Of a DNA stretch of 64,000 nt, positions 63,599-64,000 are shown piece by piece. The stretch comes from Streptomyces sp. NBC_01306 (lineage in GTDB: Bacteria > Actinomycetota > Actinomycetes > Streptomycetales > Streptomycetaceae): NCBI RefSeq assembly GCF_026340465.1, contig NZ_JAPEPC010000001.1, positions 496,001 through 560,000 of the forward strand, written 5' to 3'. Positions within the stretch are counted from its first letter, which is position 1; each line of letters starts with the position of its first letter. The translations under genes and the position numbers were made by a program. Under the pieces are notes generated by a model. The model was not told where the DNA came from. It ran no database searches and saw only the letters and a list, made by a program, of their open reading frames with translations.

Positions 63599-63934
63599 AT
63601 GGCCGAGCAGCACACCTACCGGGTCATTGTGCGGGGAACCTGGGACGGGCTGACGGACACCTCGCGGACCCGGCTGCTCGCGGACGTGGACGACCACGGG
63701 CTGACGCAGATGCACTTCACCGAGCAGGGCTCACTCACCTACGACAGGGCGTTGCGGCACTTCTCGTTCCGCTATGTCGTCGTCTCCGACGCGGCGGACG
63801 GCGAGGAGATGGCGGGCGCCATCGCCGAGGACCGGGCCGAGACCGCGCTGAAGGAGCTGGGGCACGGCTTCGGTCCGCTGCGCTCGACCGTGACGGACAT
63901 GGACACCATGAAGATCAACCGCAAGGGCCGCTGA
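63599..63934 (+). CDS. DUF6204-family protein (111 aa)
   Basis: A small soluble protein starting MAEQHTYRVIVRGTWDG, with RHFSFRYVVVSDAADGEE and a basic end. It matches my memory of the DUF6204 family common in Streptomyces. It looks like a ferredoxin-like alpha/beta fold. Function unknown. Confidence 0.75.
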   Translation: MAEQHTYRVIVRGTWDGLTDTSRTRLLADVDDHGLTQMHFTEQGSLTYDRALRHFSFRYVVVSDAADGEEMAGAIAEDRAETALKELGHGFGPLRSTVTDMDTMKINRKGR

Positions 63935-64000
63935 CGGGCCCGGCCCAGCCCCGGTCCGGGCCGGAAGACGGGCCGGGGGATCCGTCTGAGGGATCCGTCT

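Noticed and set aside
63935..64000. Direct repeat GGGATCCGTCT at the right edge
   Set aside because: Two copies only and cut by the window end; cannot be judged.

Overview
The window is chromosomal DNA of a Streptomyces or close relative. The evidence is very high GC with strong third-position bias, frequent GTG/TTG starts behind GGAGG-type ribosome sites, Tat and Sec secreted proteins, SPW, DUF1023 and sortase F proteins, and a single in-frame TTA codon. All calls come from reading the sequence; no database search was run.

Layout. 1-7688: a partial unknown gene, an HD phosphohydrolase, an OmpR-type two-component system, a small surface protein followed by a class F sortase lipoprotein, an SPW membrane protein, a very strong terminator hairpin and tRNA-Leu(GAG). 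7865-25761: an oxalate-catabolism island. It holds SucCD-like CoA ligase subunits divergent from oxalyl-CoA decarboxylase, formyl-CoA:oxalate CoA-transferase, an ADP-forming acyl-CoA ligase and an oxalate/formate-type MFS antiporter. These are followed by a GntR/FCD regulator, a ketoacyl-synthase III, a ketopantoate-reductase-like protein, an NAD-linked molybdenum formate dehydrogenase and FdhD. 25909-44815: mostly regulator/enzyme pairs (MarR + quinone reductase, LysR + SBF transporter, Lrp + MFS exporter, MarR + succinate-semialdehyde dehydrogenase) with a long-chain acyl-CoA synthetase, a GH18 chitinase, an aldo/keto reductase and a Tat-exported phospholipase C. 44910-63934: holin-phosphatase fusion, MBL proteins, DedA, a hydrolase-acyltransferase-two-component operon, a lysine-free aminotransferase homologue, a PAP2-lipid kinase fusion, transketolase, a methyltransferase and a DUF5107/TPR protein.

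How the oxalate island should work: oxalate enters through the antiporter and is activated to oxalyl-CoA by CoA transfer from formyl-CoA, possibly primed by one of the two CoA ligases. Oxalyl-CoA is decarboxylated to formyl-CoA, and the released formate is oxidised to CO2 with NAD+ reduction by the formate dehydrogenase, which FdhD matures. Related ACTGTA(T/G)(G/A)CA-type operator sequences lie in the four control regions of the island and are best explained as sites of the embedded GntR protein.

The most unusual observation is the formate dehydrogenase. Its catalytic subunit is split and its order rearranged: the molybdopterin part is the first gene, a fused diaphorase (FdsG-FdsB) is second, and the N-terminal iron-sulfur part, including the Fe4S4 domain normally contiguous with the Mo domain, is a separate third gene. 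A second notable case is an aminotransferase-fold protein of about 405 residues with no lysine, so it cannot form the PLP Schiff base.
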